Shown: positions 42,184 to 51,374, counted from the first letter of the stretch. The stretch is DNA of 64,000 nt from Nocardia neocaledoniensis (GCF_003182135.1 NZ_QGTL01000005.1:62001-126000), one strand, 5' to 3'. Numbers and translations are program-made. Notes: generated from the sequence alone by a model not told the origin.

Positions 42184-43791
42184 ATGACCCAAGTCGAATC
42201 GGTCCACCCCGAACGCGCGCTCGCGCTCGGCCGGCTGGCCGCGGCTCCGCCGATCGACACCCTCGTCGGTCTGCTGGCCGACCAGGCCGTCCGTGCGCCC
42301 GACCGCGAGTTCCTGCGGTTCGCCGACGGCTCGTGGACCTTCGCCGAGATCGACGACTGGACCTCGCGGCTGGCCTGGCGACTGAGCACCGAGGACGGTG
42401 TCCGACCGGGGGACCGGGTCGCGATCCTGCTGCCCAACGTCGTGCAGTGGCCGGTCGCCTGGCTGGCGATCCTCAAGGCGGGCGCGGTGACGGTGCCGGT
42501 GAACTCCTCGTATCAGCGCGCCGATCTGGAGTTCGTCCTCCAGGACTCCGGCGCCCGGGTGCTGTTCACCGACGTCGAGCACGCCGGGCTGGTCGAGGAG
42601 GTCCGCGCCGCGAACGGCGAACTGGCCGACCTCCGGGTCGTCGAAGCCTCCTCGCCCGCCGAGCTCGCGGCGTACCCGGCGGAGCAGCCGGCCGTCGAGG
42701 TCACCGGCGAGACGCTCGCGAACCTCCAATACACCTCGGGGACCACCGGATTCCCCAAGGCGTGCATGCTGACCCACGACTACTGGACTCGACTGGGCTG
42801 GGTCTGCGCGAACGCGACCGGCCTCGGTCGCGACGACGTGGCACTCACCTCACAGCCGTTCTCCTACATGGACCCGCAGTGGAACACCGCCCTGTGCCTG
42901 ACGATCGGGGCGCCGCTGGTGGTGCTTCCCCGGTTCTCTGCCTCCGGTTTCATGGCCGATGTCCGCAAGCACCGGGCCACGTTCTGCTACGTGCTCGGTT
43001 CGATGCCGACGCTGCTGTTCAAGCAACCGCCGACCGCGCGGGACCGGGCGAACGACCTGCGCATCGTGCTGTGCTCGGCCATCCCCGCCGCACTGCACGC
43101 GGAGCTCGAGCAGCGGTGGGGCGCACCGTGGCGGGAGATCTTCGGGATGACCGAGAGCGGCGTCGACCTGATCAGCCTGCCCGAGAGCACCGGTGACGTC
43201 GGCAGCGGACGGCTGGGTCAGCCGGTTCCCACCAAGCGGGTCCGCGTCGTCGATCCGGAGGGTCGCGAGGTCGCCGAGGGTGCATCCGGCGAACTGATCA
43301 CCTCGGGCGAGCCGATGATGCTCGGCTACTGGAACCGGCCGGCGGAAACCGCGCAGATCCTGCGTGAGGGCTGGCTGCACACCGGCGACGTCGCGGTGCG
43401 CGAGGCGGGCAGCTACCGCCTGGTCGGCCGGATCAAGGACATGGTCCGCCGCGGCGGGGAGAACATCGCCAGCGCCGAGGTCGAACGTGTCCTCGAGCGC
43501 GATGACACCGTTGTCGCGACGGCTGTCGTCGGAGTCCCGGACGAGCTGTTCGGCGAAGAGGTCAAGGCCTTCGTGCAGCTCGCCCCCGGCGTCGAGGAGA
43601 GCCGCGAGACCGCGCAGCTGATCCTCGACAACGCGCGAAACCAATTGGCGCGCTTCAAGCTCCCGCGCTTCGTGGAGTTCGTCGCCGACTTCCCGCGCAC
43701 CCCGTCCGAACGGGTGTCCAAGCCCGCGCTGAAAGCCCGCGCGGCCGAACACCCCGGCACCACCTACGACCTGCAGCCCCCGCGCGCCTGA
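42184..43791 (+). CDS. AMP-forming acyl-CoA ligase
   Basis: This 535-aa enzyme of the ANL superfamily activates a carboxylate as acyl-AMP and then acyl-CoA. The P-loop YTSGTTGFPKACML, the A5 motif EIFGMTESG, A7 (WLHTGDVAV) and the hinge GRIKDMVRRGGENI are all present. The C-terminal lysine lies in RVSKPALK. The branch resembles carnitine/crotonobetaine-CoA ligases (CaiC). It is the first gene after the operator and is followed after 10 bp by an enoyl-CoA hydratase, so the acid it activates is probably degraded by a beta-oxidation-like step. Confidence 0.9.
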   Translation: MTQVESVHPERALALGRLAAAPPIDTLVGLLADQAVRAPDREFLRFADGSWTFAEIDDWTSRLAWRLSTEDGVRPGDRVAILLPNVVQWPVAWLAILKAGAVTVPVNSSYQRADLEFVLQDSGARVLFTDVEHAGLVEEVRAANGELADLRVVEASSPAELAAYPAEQPAVEVTGETLANLQYTSGTTGFPKACMLTHDYWTRLGWVCANATGLGRDDVALTSQPFSYMDPQWNTALCLTIGAPLVVLPRFSASGFMADVRKHRATFCYVLGSMPTLLFKQPPTARDRANDLRIVLCSAIPAALHAELEQRWGAPWREIFGMTESGVDLISLPESTGDVGSGRLGQPVPTKRVRVVDPEGREVAEGASGELITSGEPMMLGYWNRPAETAQILREGWLHTGDVAVREAGSYRLVGRIKDMVRRGGENIASAEVERVLERDDTVVATAVVGVPDELFGEEVKAFVQLAPGVEESRETAQLILDNARNQLARFKLPRFVEFVADFPRTPSERVSKPALKARAAEHPGTTYDLQPPRA

Positions 43792-43801
43792 GGAGCCGGA
43801 C

Positions 43802-44599
43802 ATGACCGACAACTATCTGGACACCCGCATCGACGACGACGTCGCGGTGCTCACCCTGAACCGTCCGGCGAAACTGAACGTGCTGGATGTGGCCACCCGG
43901 GTGCGACTCGCGCAGACCATCCGCCACTTCGGCACCGGCGATCTCGTCCGCGGCATCGTCCTCACCGGCACCGGACGGGCCTTCTCCGCCGGGGAAGATC
44001 TGCGGTCGGTGCCCAGCACCTACGACGAGATCCGCGAAGCCGTAACGACTTTCCACGACATCACCCGCGCGATTCTCGAGACGACGATCCCGGTGATCGC
44101 CGCCGTGAACGGCATCGCGGTCGGTGGCGCCTCGGAGATCACGCTGTGCTGTGACGCGCGGATCGGCACGCCGGCGGCCGAGTACTTCCAGCCGGAGAAC
44201 CACCGCGGGATCATCATCTCCAACGCGTCGAGCGTCCTGCTGGGCCGGCTGGTCGGCAACCACGCGATGCGCATCGTGCTCGGCTCGGAACGGATCGAGG
44301 CCGACGAGGCACTGCGGATCGGGCTCCTGGACGAGATCGTCGCCGCGGAGAGCCTGGTGGCTCGCGCGGTCGACACCGTGCGCCGGTGGAATTCCGATCC
44401 ACGCACCACCGCGCTGCACCTCGGCCTGTTGCGGCCGCGTGCCGACGAGATCGAGGCCGCTTTCGCCCGCGAGGACGACGCCGCCCGCCAGGCGTGGGAG
44501 TCCGGCGTCTTCAGCGAAGGCGTCGCGGGTTTCTGGACATCGAAGAACGCGGCGTCGTCGGCGCCCGCGCAGAGCAACCGAGATCGGAGTCGATCATGA
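43802..44599 (+). CDS. Enoyl-CoA hydratase/isomerase family protein
   Basis: This 265-aa crotonase-fold protein has the two oxyanion segments GRAFSAGEDL and NGIAVGGASEITL. One acidic residue of the active site is kept in YFQPENHRG, but the following GAGGT-type glycine stretch is replaced by IIISNASS, so the exact reaction (hydration, isomerisation or hydrolysis) is open. ATG 43802 follows GAGGAG. Its stop overlaps the alcohol dehydrogenase start (ATGA). It lies directly after the CoA ligase. Confidence 0.85.
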   Translation: MTDNYLDTRIDDDVAVLTLNRPAKLNVLDVATRVRLAQTIRHFGTGDLVRGIVLTGTGRAFSAGEDLRSVPSTYDEIREAVTTFHDITRAILETTIPVIAAVNGIAVGGASEITLCCDARIGTPAAEYFQPENHRGIIISNASSVLLGRLVGNHAMRIVLGSERIEADEALRIGLLDEIVAAESLVARAVDTVRRWNSDPRTTALHLGLLRPRADEIEAAFAREDDAARQAWESGVFSEGVAGFWTSKNAASSAPAQSNRDRSRS

Positions 44600-45690
44600 T
44601 CAGCACCGAAGCAGCCGTACTCACCGCGGTCAACGAACCGTTGGAGTTCACCGAGATCGTGGTCGACGACCCGGAACCCCATGAGGTCCGCCTCGCGGTC
44701 TCGAATGTGGGCCTGTGCCACAGCGACCTGCACTACATGACGGGAACCGTGAGCGCGGACCTGCCCGTGGTGGTCGGCCACGAGGTGGCGGGTGTGGTCG
44801 AGTCGGTCGGCTCCGCCGTGACCACCTTGCGCCCCGGCGACCGGGTCGTCGGCGCCCTCACACCCTCGTGCGGGCTGTGCCGCAACTGTCAGGTCGGGCA
44901 CTCGACCCAGTGCCAGCGCGTCACCCAGATCCGGCAGCGGCCCCGGCCCGCCTTCCAGCTGCTCGACGGCCGGGTGGTCCACCGGCTCGGCGACGTCGGC
45001 GCGTTCTCCCGCCACACACTGATGCGCGAGAACTCGCTGGTGAAGGTGGCCGACGAGGTGGGTCTGCACGTGGGCTGCCTGCTCTCGTGCTGCATCATAA
45101 CCGGTGTCGGCGCCGTGTTCCGCGGTGCCGAGGTGCGCCCCGGTTCCACTGTCGCCGTGATCGGTTGCGGCGGTGTGGGTTCGGCGATCATCCAGGGTGC
45201 TCGCCTGGCCGGCGCCTCGGCGATCGTGGCCGTCGATCTCGACGATGCCCGCCTGGCCGCGGCCAAGACCTACGGCGCCACCCACGTCGTGAACGGTGCG
45301 GCCGACGTGGCCGCCGAGATCCAGAACCTGCTCGGTGACGGCGTGGACTACTCGTTCGAGGCCGTCGGCAGCGCGCGGACCGCCGCCACCGCGCTGGAGG
45401 TGCTGCGCCCCACCGGCACCGCGTGCCTGGTCGGTATCGCCCCCGACGGCACCGATCTGACGCTGCCCGCCTGGAACTTCTTCTTCAGCGAGAAGCGCCT
45501 CGTCGGTTCCTACATGGGTTCGGGCCAGGCGCAGGAGGACATCGCCCAGTTCGCCCGCCTGTACCAGCAGGGCCGCCTGCTGCTCGACGAGATGGTCAGC
45601 GATGTCATCCCGTTCCGCGACATCGACAAAGGGTTCGAGGCGATGAAGTCCGGTGAGGTCACCCGCATCGTCGCCGATCTCACCGTCTGA
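44596..45690 (+). CDS. Zinc-dependent alcohol dehydrogenase (class III-like MDR)
   Basis: This 364-aa dehydrogenase shows the catalytic zinc site (NVGLCHSDL, then VVGHEVAG), the four-cysteine structural site CGLCRNCQVGHSTQC near residues 92-106, and the Rossmann motif VIGCGGVGSAIIQG. The pattern is that of class III-like and mycobacterial alcohol dehydrogenases using NAD+ or a related cofactor. Its ATG overlaps the hydratase stop, so the two are coupled. It may oxidise an alcohol from hydration or from upstream oxygenation, supplying the aldehyde for the next gene's product. Confidence 0.88.
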   Translation: MISTEAAVLTAVNEPLEFTEIVVDDPEPHEVRLAVSNVGLCHSDLHYMTGTVSADLPVVVGHEVAGVVESVGSAVTTLRPGDRVVGALTPSCGLCRNCQVGHSTQCQRVTQIRQRPRPAFQLLDGRVVHRLGDVGAFSRHTLMRENSLVKVADEVGLHVGCLLSCCIITGVGAVFRGAEVRPGSTVAVIGCGGVGSAIIQGARLAGASAIVAVDLDDARLAAAKTYGATHVVNGAADVAAEIQNLLGDGVDYSFEAVGSARTAATALEVLRPTGTACLVGIAPDGTDLTLPAWNFFFSEKRLVGSYMGSGQAQEDIAQFARLYQQGRLLLDEMVSDVIPFRDIDKGFEAMKSGEVTRIVADLTV

Positions 45691-45718
45691 GTCCCGCCAC
45701 CGACCGTAGGAGTCCCTG

Positions 45719-47176
45719 ATGACGAAACCAGAACTGCCCCAACCGATCAACTACATCGCCGACGAGTGGTCGGAGTGCGCGACGATCCCCGGCGCGTGGA
45801 ACCTCGATCCCAACACCGGCGAGCCCGTGCACCGCACGGTGACCACCTCGGCGGCCGACGTGGAACGCGCCCTGCGGCACGCCGAACAGTCCTACGGCTT
45901 CGAGCGCTGGGACGACGCGGCGAGCGAGGAACGCGCCCAGGTCATCGAGCGCGCCGCCGACATCGTCGAGTCCCGCATCTCCGACATCGCCCGCACCGAC
46001 GCCCTCACCAGCGGTGTCCCGATCGCCAAGGCCCGGCTGGTCGCGCAGTTCCTGCCGCACCGGATCCGTTCCGCCGCAGCGGAACTGCGCAGCATCCCGC
46101 GTCGCACGGCGCTGGCGGCAGATGGTCGTGACGTGCGCCTCTACAAGGTCCCGTGGGGTCCGGCGGCCATCCTCACCCCGTGGAACGGCCCCAGTTTCAT
46201 CCCCGCCGCGAAGATGGTGAGCGCGCTGGCGGCCGGGTGTCCGGTCATCCTGAAGCCGTCGGAGCACGCGCCGAGCAGTGCGCAGATCATCGTCGAGAGT
46301 TTCGTCAAAGCGGGCCTGCCCACCGGTGCGCTGCAGGTGCTGCACGGAGCCGGCGACGTGGGCGCGGCCCTCACCGGTGACCCGCGGGTGAAGATCGTCT
46401 CCTTCACCGGCGGCCCGAACGCGGGCCGTGCGATCGCGCGCGCGGCAGCGGAGGACTTCAAGGTGCTCCAGCTCGAGCTGGGTGGCAACAACCCGGCTCT
46501 GGTGCTGGACGACGCCGATATCGACGTGGCCGCCGACGGCATCCTCGAGGGGATGACCAAGCTCAACGGTCAGTGGTGCGAGGGCCCCGGCAAGGTGCTG
46601 GCGCACGAGCGCGTGCTCGAGCCGCTGCTCGAAGCGCTGCTCGATCGCATCGCCCGCATCGAGGTCGGGAACTCGCTCGACGAGCGCACCGAACTCGGCC
46701 CCATCTCGAACGCCCCGCACTTCGCGACGCTGCGGAGCCGGATCGACGGGCTGCGCGCCCACGGCGCGACCATTCACCAGCCCGCGAAGCTCCCCGGGCT
46801 GGAGGGTTACTTCCTGTCGCCCACCGTCGCGACCGGTGTCGACGCGTCGCTGGCGACCGCCGAACTGTTCGGCCCGCTCATCAGCCTGCACGCCGTGGAG
46901 TCCGATGAGCACGCCCTGCGCGTGGCCAACGCCCACCCGTCCGGCCTCGACGCCTACGTGTTCGGCGGCGACCTGGACCGCGCCGTCGAGGTGGGCTCGC
47001 GGGTGCTGTCGGGCGAGGTGCGCGTGAACGGGGCCAAGGTCGCCGACTTGGCCGACGGCTCGGCCCAGAGTTTCTGGGGCACTTCGGGAATCGGCGGGCA
47101 CGGCCCCGGCGAGTCCGTCCGGGTGTTCTGCGGCGACCGTGTGGTCGGCGTCGATTCTCCCCACCTGCCGATGTAG
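45719..47176 (+). CDS. NAD(P)-dependent aldehyde dehydrogenase
   Basis: This 485-aa protein has the ALDH motifs LTPWNGPSFIPAAKM, SFTGGPNAGR, LELGGNNPALVLDD (general-base Glu) and the nucleophile in NGQWCEGPGK (Cys287). The sequence around the cysteine differs from the common GQ-x-C consensus but keeps the key residue. It oxidises an aldehyde to an acid. In the proposed pathway it corresponds to PuuC, which converts a gamma-glutamyl aminoaldehyde. TAGGAG lies upstream of ATG 45719. Confidence 0.88.
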   Translation: MTKPELPQPINYIADEWSECATIPGAWNLDPNTGEPVHRTVTTSAADVERALRHAEQSYGFERWDDAASEERAQVIERAADIVESRISDIARTDALTSGVPIAKARLVAQFLPHRIRSAAAELRSIPRRTALAADGRDVRLYKVPWGPAAILTPWNGPSFIPAAKMVSALAAGCPVILKPSEHAPSSAQIIVESFVKAGLPTGALQVLHGAGDVGAALTGDPRVKIVSFTGGPNAGRAIARAAAEDFKVLQLELGGNNPALVLDDADIDVAADGILEGMTKLNGQWCEGPGKVLAHERVLEPLLEALLDRIARIEVGNSLDERTELGPISNAPHFATLRSRIDGLRAHGATIHQPAKLPGLEGYFLSPTVATGVDASLATAELFGPLISLHAVESDEHALRVANAHPSGLDAYVFGGDLDRAVEVGSRVLSGEVRVNGAKVADLADGSAQSFWGTSGIGGHGPGESVRVFCGDRVVGVDSPHLPM

Positions 47177-47245
47177 CGAACGCGGAACATCTCCGCCCAC
47201 CCCTTGACTGTGACCGCGACCACTGCTGTACTGAATCTAGGTCAG

Positions 47246-47253
47246 TTGATCCA
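47246..47253. promoter_or_regulatory. Degenerate TTGATCCA box before monooxygenase gene
   Basis: TTGATCCA differs by one base from the TTGATCAA boxes at 41929 and 42018 and lies 33 bp before ATG 47287. A TTGACT-like -35 element occurs at about 47203. A separate promoter for the 47.3-53.1 kb genes is plausible. Confidence 0.35.
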
Positions 47254-47286
47254 GTCGGTCGACCATACAACGAAAGTTGCCCCCCT

Positions 47287-48945
47287 ATGAACTCCACTCC
47301 TACCCCCGAGATCGTCGACGTCATCGGTGTCGGCGCCGGCTTCACCGGCCTCTACCTCGCGCACCGGCTCACGACGGCGGGCTGGTCCTTCGCCGGTTTC
47401 GAAGCCGGGCCCAGCGTCGGTGGCACCTGGTTCTGGAACACCTACCCGGGCGCCCGCTGTGACGTCGAGAGCATCTACTACTCGTACTCGTTCGACGAGG
47501 CGCTCCAGCAGGAATGGACGTGGAGCCAGCGCTTCGCCCCGCAGGCCGAGATCCTCAGCTACATCGAGCACGTCGCCGACCGCTTCGACCTGCGTAAACA
47601 CTTCACCTTCAACACCCGCGTGGTCGCCTCGACCTGGAATGCCGCCGACCGGCTCTGGGAAGTGGAGCTCGACAACGGCGAGATCCGGCGTGGCCGCTAC
47701 CTGATCTCGGGCGCGGGTGGACTGTCGACGCCGAAGGACTTCGACGTGCCGGGCCTGTCCAACTTCGCCGGCCTGACGGTGTCGACGAGCCGGTGGAACA
47801 TCTCCCTCGACGATCTCGCGGGCAAGCGTGTCGCCGTGATCGGCACGGGATCCTCGGGCGTGCAAGCCATTCCGCTGATCGCGGAGGTCGCCGAACACCT
47901 CACCGTGTTCCAGCGCACCCCGAACTACGTGATGCCCGCCCGCAACGCCGAACTCACGCCGGAGCAGGTCGCCGCTGTCAAGGACAACTACGTCGGGCTC
48001 CGTGAGCAGTGCAGGCACTCGCCCGGCGGCATTCCCGACCGTCCCGTCACCGACAACGCCTTCGACGTCTCCGACGAAGAGCGCCGCAGGCGCTACGAGG
48101 CGGCCTACGAGCGCAGCGGTTTCCAGGGCGTCGGCGGCGAGTTCGCCGACCTGCTCTTCGACGTCGAAGCGAACCGGACCGCGTCGGAGTTCCTCCACGA
48201 CAAGATCCGCGAGATCGTGCGGGATCCGGCCACCGCGGAACGGCTGGTGCCCAAGTACCACCCGCTCGGCGCCAAGCGCAGCGTCTTCGGCACCGACTAC
48301 TACGAGACCTACAACCGGCCCAACGTCTCGCTGGTCTCGCTGCGCGAGGAGTCGATCGAGACGATGACGGAGAACGCGATCGTCACCTCGGAGGGCACCT
48401 ACGAGGTGGACGCGATCGTGCTCGCGATCGGCTTCGACGCGTTCACCGGTCCGCTGTACGGGCTCAACCTCACCGGCGCGTCCGGCGAGAAGCTGCAGGA
48501 TGCCTGGAGCGACGGCATCCGGTCCTACCTGGGTTTCATGGCCGCGGACTTCCCCAACTTCTTCATGGTCGGTGGACCGCTCAGCCCCGCGCTGGCCAGC
48601 AATGTGGTGGTGACGATCGAGCAGGCCGTCGATTGGGTCGCCGAGCTCCTCGAACACGCACGAGACAACGGCGCCACGTTGATCGAGGCCACCCCGGAGG
48701 CTCAGCAGGAGTGGGTCGACATCACCGAGTGGACCGTGTCCCAGACCCTGTACGCCACCACCGACTCCTGGTACCGGGGCTCCAACATCGAGGGCAAGCC
48801 CAACACCTTCCTGGGTTACCTCGGTGGTGTCGGCAAGTACCGCCGCATGTGCACCGAGATCGCCAAGCGGGGCTACCCGGGTGTGGCGATCGACGGCGAA
48901 GCGCAGTCGCGCACCGTCGGCCCGATCCACGAGGAGATCGCATGA
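47287..48945 (+). CDS. Flavin-containing monooxygenase, Baeyer-Villiger/cyclohexanone-monooxygenase-like, altered fingerprint
   Basis: This 552-aa FAD/NADPH enzyme follows cyclohexanone monooxygenase over its whole length: FAD motif GVGAGFTGLY, GTWFWNTYPGARCDVES (with the conserved Asp), NADPH motif GTGSSG, KRSVFGTDYYETYNRPNV (with the active-site Arg), and GGVGKYRR near the end. The class fingerprint F-x-G-x3-H-x3-W-P/D reads FAGLTVSTSRWN from residue 160, so the invariant His is Ser166 and the last position is Asn. It may oxygenate a ketone, or catalyse another oxidation. Its stop overlaps the hotdog gene (ATGA). Confidence 0.88.
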   Translation: MNSTPTPEIVDVIGVGAGFTGLYLAHRLTTAGWSFAGFEAGPSVGGTWFWNTYPGARCDVESIYYSYSFDEALQQEWTWSQRFAPQAEILSYIEHVADRFDLRKHFTFNTRVVASTWNAADRLWEVELDNGEIRRGRYLISGAGGLSTPKDFDVPGLSNFAGLTVSTSRWNISLDDLAGKRVAVIGTGSSGVQAIPLIAEVAEHLTVFQRTPNYVMPARNAELTPEQVAAVKDNYVGLREQCRHSPGGIPDRPVTDNAFDVSDEERRRRYEAAYERSGFQGVGGEFADLLFDVEANRTASEFLHDKIREIVRDPATAERLVPKYHPLGAKRSVFGTDYYETYNRPNVSLVSLREESIETMTENAIVTSEGTYEVDAIVLAIGFDAFTGPLYGLNLTGASGEKLQDAWSDGIRSYLGFMAADFPNFFMVGGPLSPALASNVVVTIEQAVDWVAELLEHARDNGATLIEATPEAQQEWVDITEWTVSQTLYATTDSWYRGSNIEGKPNTFLGYLGGVGKYRRMCTEIAKRGYPGVAIDGEAQSRTVGPIHEEIA

Positions 48946-49316
48946 GCAAGGCAGTCCACCGGCGGTATGTCGCCTTCTCCGACGCGCACTACGCCGGCAA
49001 TCTCGTCGACGGCGCCTTCGCCCTGAAGCTGTTCGGCGATGTCGGCACGAATCTGGCGATCGAAGTGGACGGCCACGAGGGCCTGTTCGCCGGGTATTCC
49101 TCGGTGGACTTCCTCGCCCCGATCCGGGGCGGCGACGTCGTCGAGGCCGAGGCAACCCTGGTGAAGAAGGGAAACCGGAGCCGCACAGTCGATTTCGAGC
49201 TGCGGGTGATCTGTCGCGGCTCCGACGACACCGGCCGTGCGCACGTCCTGGAGCCGCCGCTGGTCGCGGTCCGCGCTCGCGGCACCGCGGTCATTCCCAC
49301 CGCTGGAACGGAGTAG
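48942..49316 (+). CDS. Hotdog-fold protein resembling 3-aminobutyryl-CoA/beta-alanyl-CoA ammonia-lyase
   Basis: This 124-aa single hotdog protein has SDAHYAGNLVDGAFALKLFG, then GHEGLFAGYSSVDFLAPIRG, GDVVEAEATLVKKGNRSRTV and a C-terminal RARGTAVIP. This arrangement matches the small ammonia-lyases of lysine and beta-alanine fermentation (Kal, Acl), which split a beta-aminoacyl-CoA into enoyl-CoA and ammonia. Ordinary acyl-CoA thioesterases lack the DAHYxGNLV start. The start ATG overlaps the monooxygenase stop. With the CoA ligase and hydratase it would deaminate a beta-amino acid. Confidence 0.75.
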   Translation: MSKAVHRRYVAFSDAHYAGNLVDGAFALKLFGDVGTNLAIEVDGHEGLFAGYSSVDFLAPIRGGDVVEAEATLVKKGNRSRTVDFELRVICRGSDDTGRAHVLEPPLVAVRARGTAVIPTAGTE

Positions 49317-49320
49317 GCAC

Positions 49321-50619
49321 GTGGAGTTGATCAACGACACCGGCTGGGCCGGACAACCCGCGACGGCCGAACCCTCGCTAACCGGTGACATCGACTGCGA
49401 CGTCGTGGTGATCGGCGGCGGTGGCGGCGGCATGTCGGCCGCCCTTCGCCTCGCCGAGAAGGGCGTCGACGTGGTGCTCCTCGAGGCACACACGCTGGGG
49501 TGGGGCGCCACCTCGCGCAACGCCGGATACATCACGAACTCCGTCGCCGCCGATCCCGAACTGCTCGGATTCCTGCTGAAGCGGGAGCGGTTGCGCGAGC
49601 TGTACCGCTACGCCGAGCACGCGGTGCATTTCGCCGAGGACGCGATCGAGCACCACGGGATCGACTGCGATTACAAGCAGGAGGGCATCGTGATGGCCGC
49701 GGTGTCGAAGGGTCAGTTGCGGCACGCGCGCCGCAACGCGAGGGTCCTGGCCGAGGCCGGCTCGGCGGGCGAATTCGTCGAGGGTCCCGAAGCGGGGCTG
49801 CCGGAGGGTTTCCTCGGTGGCATCCGCGAGGGCGTCGGCGGCACGGTCAATCCGGGCAAGTTCGCGCTCGGTCTGCGCGCGGCGACGATCGCCAAAGGGG
49901 TGCGCGTGTACGAGTCCACTCCCGCGCGCGACATCGCCGACACCGGTGGCGGGGTGGTCGTCGACACTCCGCGCGGCAAGATCAGGGCGCGCAAGGCGCT
50001 GCTGACCACCAACGCGGCGAGCAACAGCCTGTCGCTGGCGCCCAAGCATCTCGCCACTCCGGTGTGGACCTCCCTGGTCGAAACCGAACCCATCGCACCC
50101 GAGCGGCTCGACGAGATCGGCTGGACCAGCAGGGCCCCACTGGTCACGCTGCACATGATCCTGGAGAGCTACCGCGTCACCCCGCGCGGAACCATCGCTT
50201 TCGGCACCCGCCGCATCCAGGCGGGCCGCAACCCGCTACCGGATCGCACTCCCGCGCGGCACGTCGTCGACGATCTCATCCGTGGCTTCCACGACCGCTT
50301 CCCCGGCCTGCGCGACGTCGAGCCGGTGCGGGCCTGGGGCGGCTGGATCGGGATGAGCTCCACCTGGCTTCCCGTCGCGGGTGAGGCCTCCGACAACGTG
50401 CTCTACTCGGCGGCCTGCAACGGCCACGGCTTCGCTCAGGCGCAGTACGTGGGCCACCTGCTGGCCGATCATGTCACGGGCGCGCCGCGGCACGAGGACC
50501 TGGAAGCGATCTGGCACGGCGGCAAGCGGTTCTGGCCCAGTTTCGTCAGCAATCCGGCGCTGTACCTGGGCTGGCTCGCCGACCGTGCCGTCGACCGGGT
50601 GACCTCGTTCACCAAGTAA
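49321..50619 (+). CDS. FAD-dependent amine/amino-acid oxidoreductase, DAO family (PuuB-like)
   Basis: This 432-aa flavoprotein has the N-terminal motif VVVIGGGGGGMSAALRLAEKG followed by GWGATSRNAGYI, which is typical of the DAO family including gamma-glutamylputrescine oxidase PuuB. A C-terminal WGGWIGMSSTWLPVAGE and CNGHGFAQAQYVG complete the fold. It would oxidise an amine carbon to an imine that hydrolyses to an aldehyde. GTG 49321 lies 4 bp after the hotdog gene. Near the start the protein has a 25-residue extension before the FAD motif. Confidence 0.85.
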   Translation: MELINDTGWAGQPATAEPSLTGDIDCDVVVIGGGGGGMSAALRLAEKGVDVVLLEAHTLGWGATSRNAGYITNSVAADPELLGFLLKRERLRELYRYAEHAVHFAEDAIEHHGIDCDYKQEGIVMAAVSKGQLRHARRNARVLAEAGSAGEFVEGPEAGLPEGFLGGIREGVGGTVNPGKFALGLRAATIAKGVRVYESTPARDIADTGGGVVVDTPRGKIRARKALLTTNAASNSLSLAPKHLATPVWTSLVETEPIAPERLDEIGWTSRAPLVTLHMILESYRVTPRGTIAFGTRRIQAGRNPLPDRTPARHVVDDLIRGFHDRFPGLRDVEPVRAWGGWIGMSSTWLPVAGEASDNVLYSAACNGHGFAQAQYVGHLLADHVTGAPRHEDLEAIWHGGKRFWPSFVSNPALYLGWLADRAVDRVTSFTK

Positions 50620-50640
50620 ACGCCATTCAAGGAGAAGATC

Positions 50641-51336
50641 ATGTCCCTCAAGGAACTGCTTTTCGCGGTCGCGGACATCTGGATGATCGCTGTCGGTTTC
50701 ACCTATGGCATCAAGTTCATCCGGAACTACCGGAACTACCTGCTCGGCATCGAGTGGATCGTCGTGGCGACCTCGGGCACGAATTTCCTGATCTACGGCC
50801 TGCTGAAAGCCGGTCACGACAGCCCGATGTACGCGTTCGCCTATTTCCTGGACGCATTCTCCCGGTCCATCGGTATCACGCTGATCCTGGTGCTCGGCTT
50901 GATGAAGGTCACCCACCGATACAAGCCGTCGGCGGCCGTCGATATCGGCGCGTTCGCACTCGCGGGTGCCGTCGGTTTCGTGCTGAGCACCTACGCCGAG
51001 GAGATCGGCACTCCCGGCAAGATCTTCTACATCGTGGTCAACGTGCTCACCACGGGATTCCTGATCTATTTCAGCAAGCGGCTGTGGGATATCGGCGAGC
51101 GTGGGCACGCCGTGTGGGCCGGTGTCGCGACCGCGTGTGGCTTCGTGATCGCCGCGACCTACGACTTCGTGCACATCCCGGGCGACGACGCCGAGCACAC
51201 GATCTTCTACATCTTCGCGCTGTCGACCTGGGGCCTGCAGATGTTCGCGTACTACCGCGCTTACCGCGCATTCGACGCCCACAACAAGCGAGTCGACGCC
51301 ACGGAGGCCGCCGGCGATGTCTCGGTCCCGGCGTGA
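50641..51336 (+). CDS. Uncharacterised multi-helix membrane protein in the amine cluster
   Basis: This 231-aa protein has about seven hydrophobic segments and a hydrophilic C-terminus. I recognise no transporter family. Notable are acidic and aromatic residues inside or near helices (ADIWMIAVGFTYGIKF, FAYFLDAFSRSIG, ATYDFVHIPGDDAEH) and the ending YYRAYRAFDAHNKR. AAGGAG precedes ATG 50641. It lies between two flavin oxidoreductases in the same direction with short gaps. It could be the substrate permease of the pathway or an electron-accepting/anchoring partner. Confidence 0.7.
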   Translation: MSLKELLFAVADIWMIAVGFTYGIKFIRNYRNYLLGIEWIVVATSGTNFLIYGLLKAGHDSPMYAFAYFLDAFSRSIGITLILVLGLMKVTHRYKPSAAVDIGAFALAGAVGFVLSTYAEEIGTPGKIFYIVVNVLTTGFLIYFSKRLWDIGERGHAVWAGVATACGFVIAATYDFVHIPGDDAEHTIFYIFALSTWGLQMFAYYRAYRAFDAHNKRVDATEAAGDVSVPA

Positions 51337-51374
51337 TCCGCGATTCCTTCGCACCATCCAGTTCAGGAGCTGAA

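Noticed and set aside
47242..49155. A 637-codon minus-strand frame
   Set aside because: It is antisense to the monooxygenase and hotdog genes, which have full domain support.
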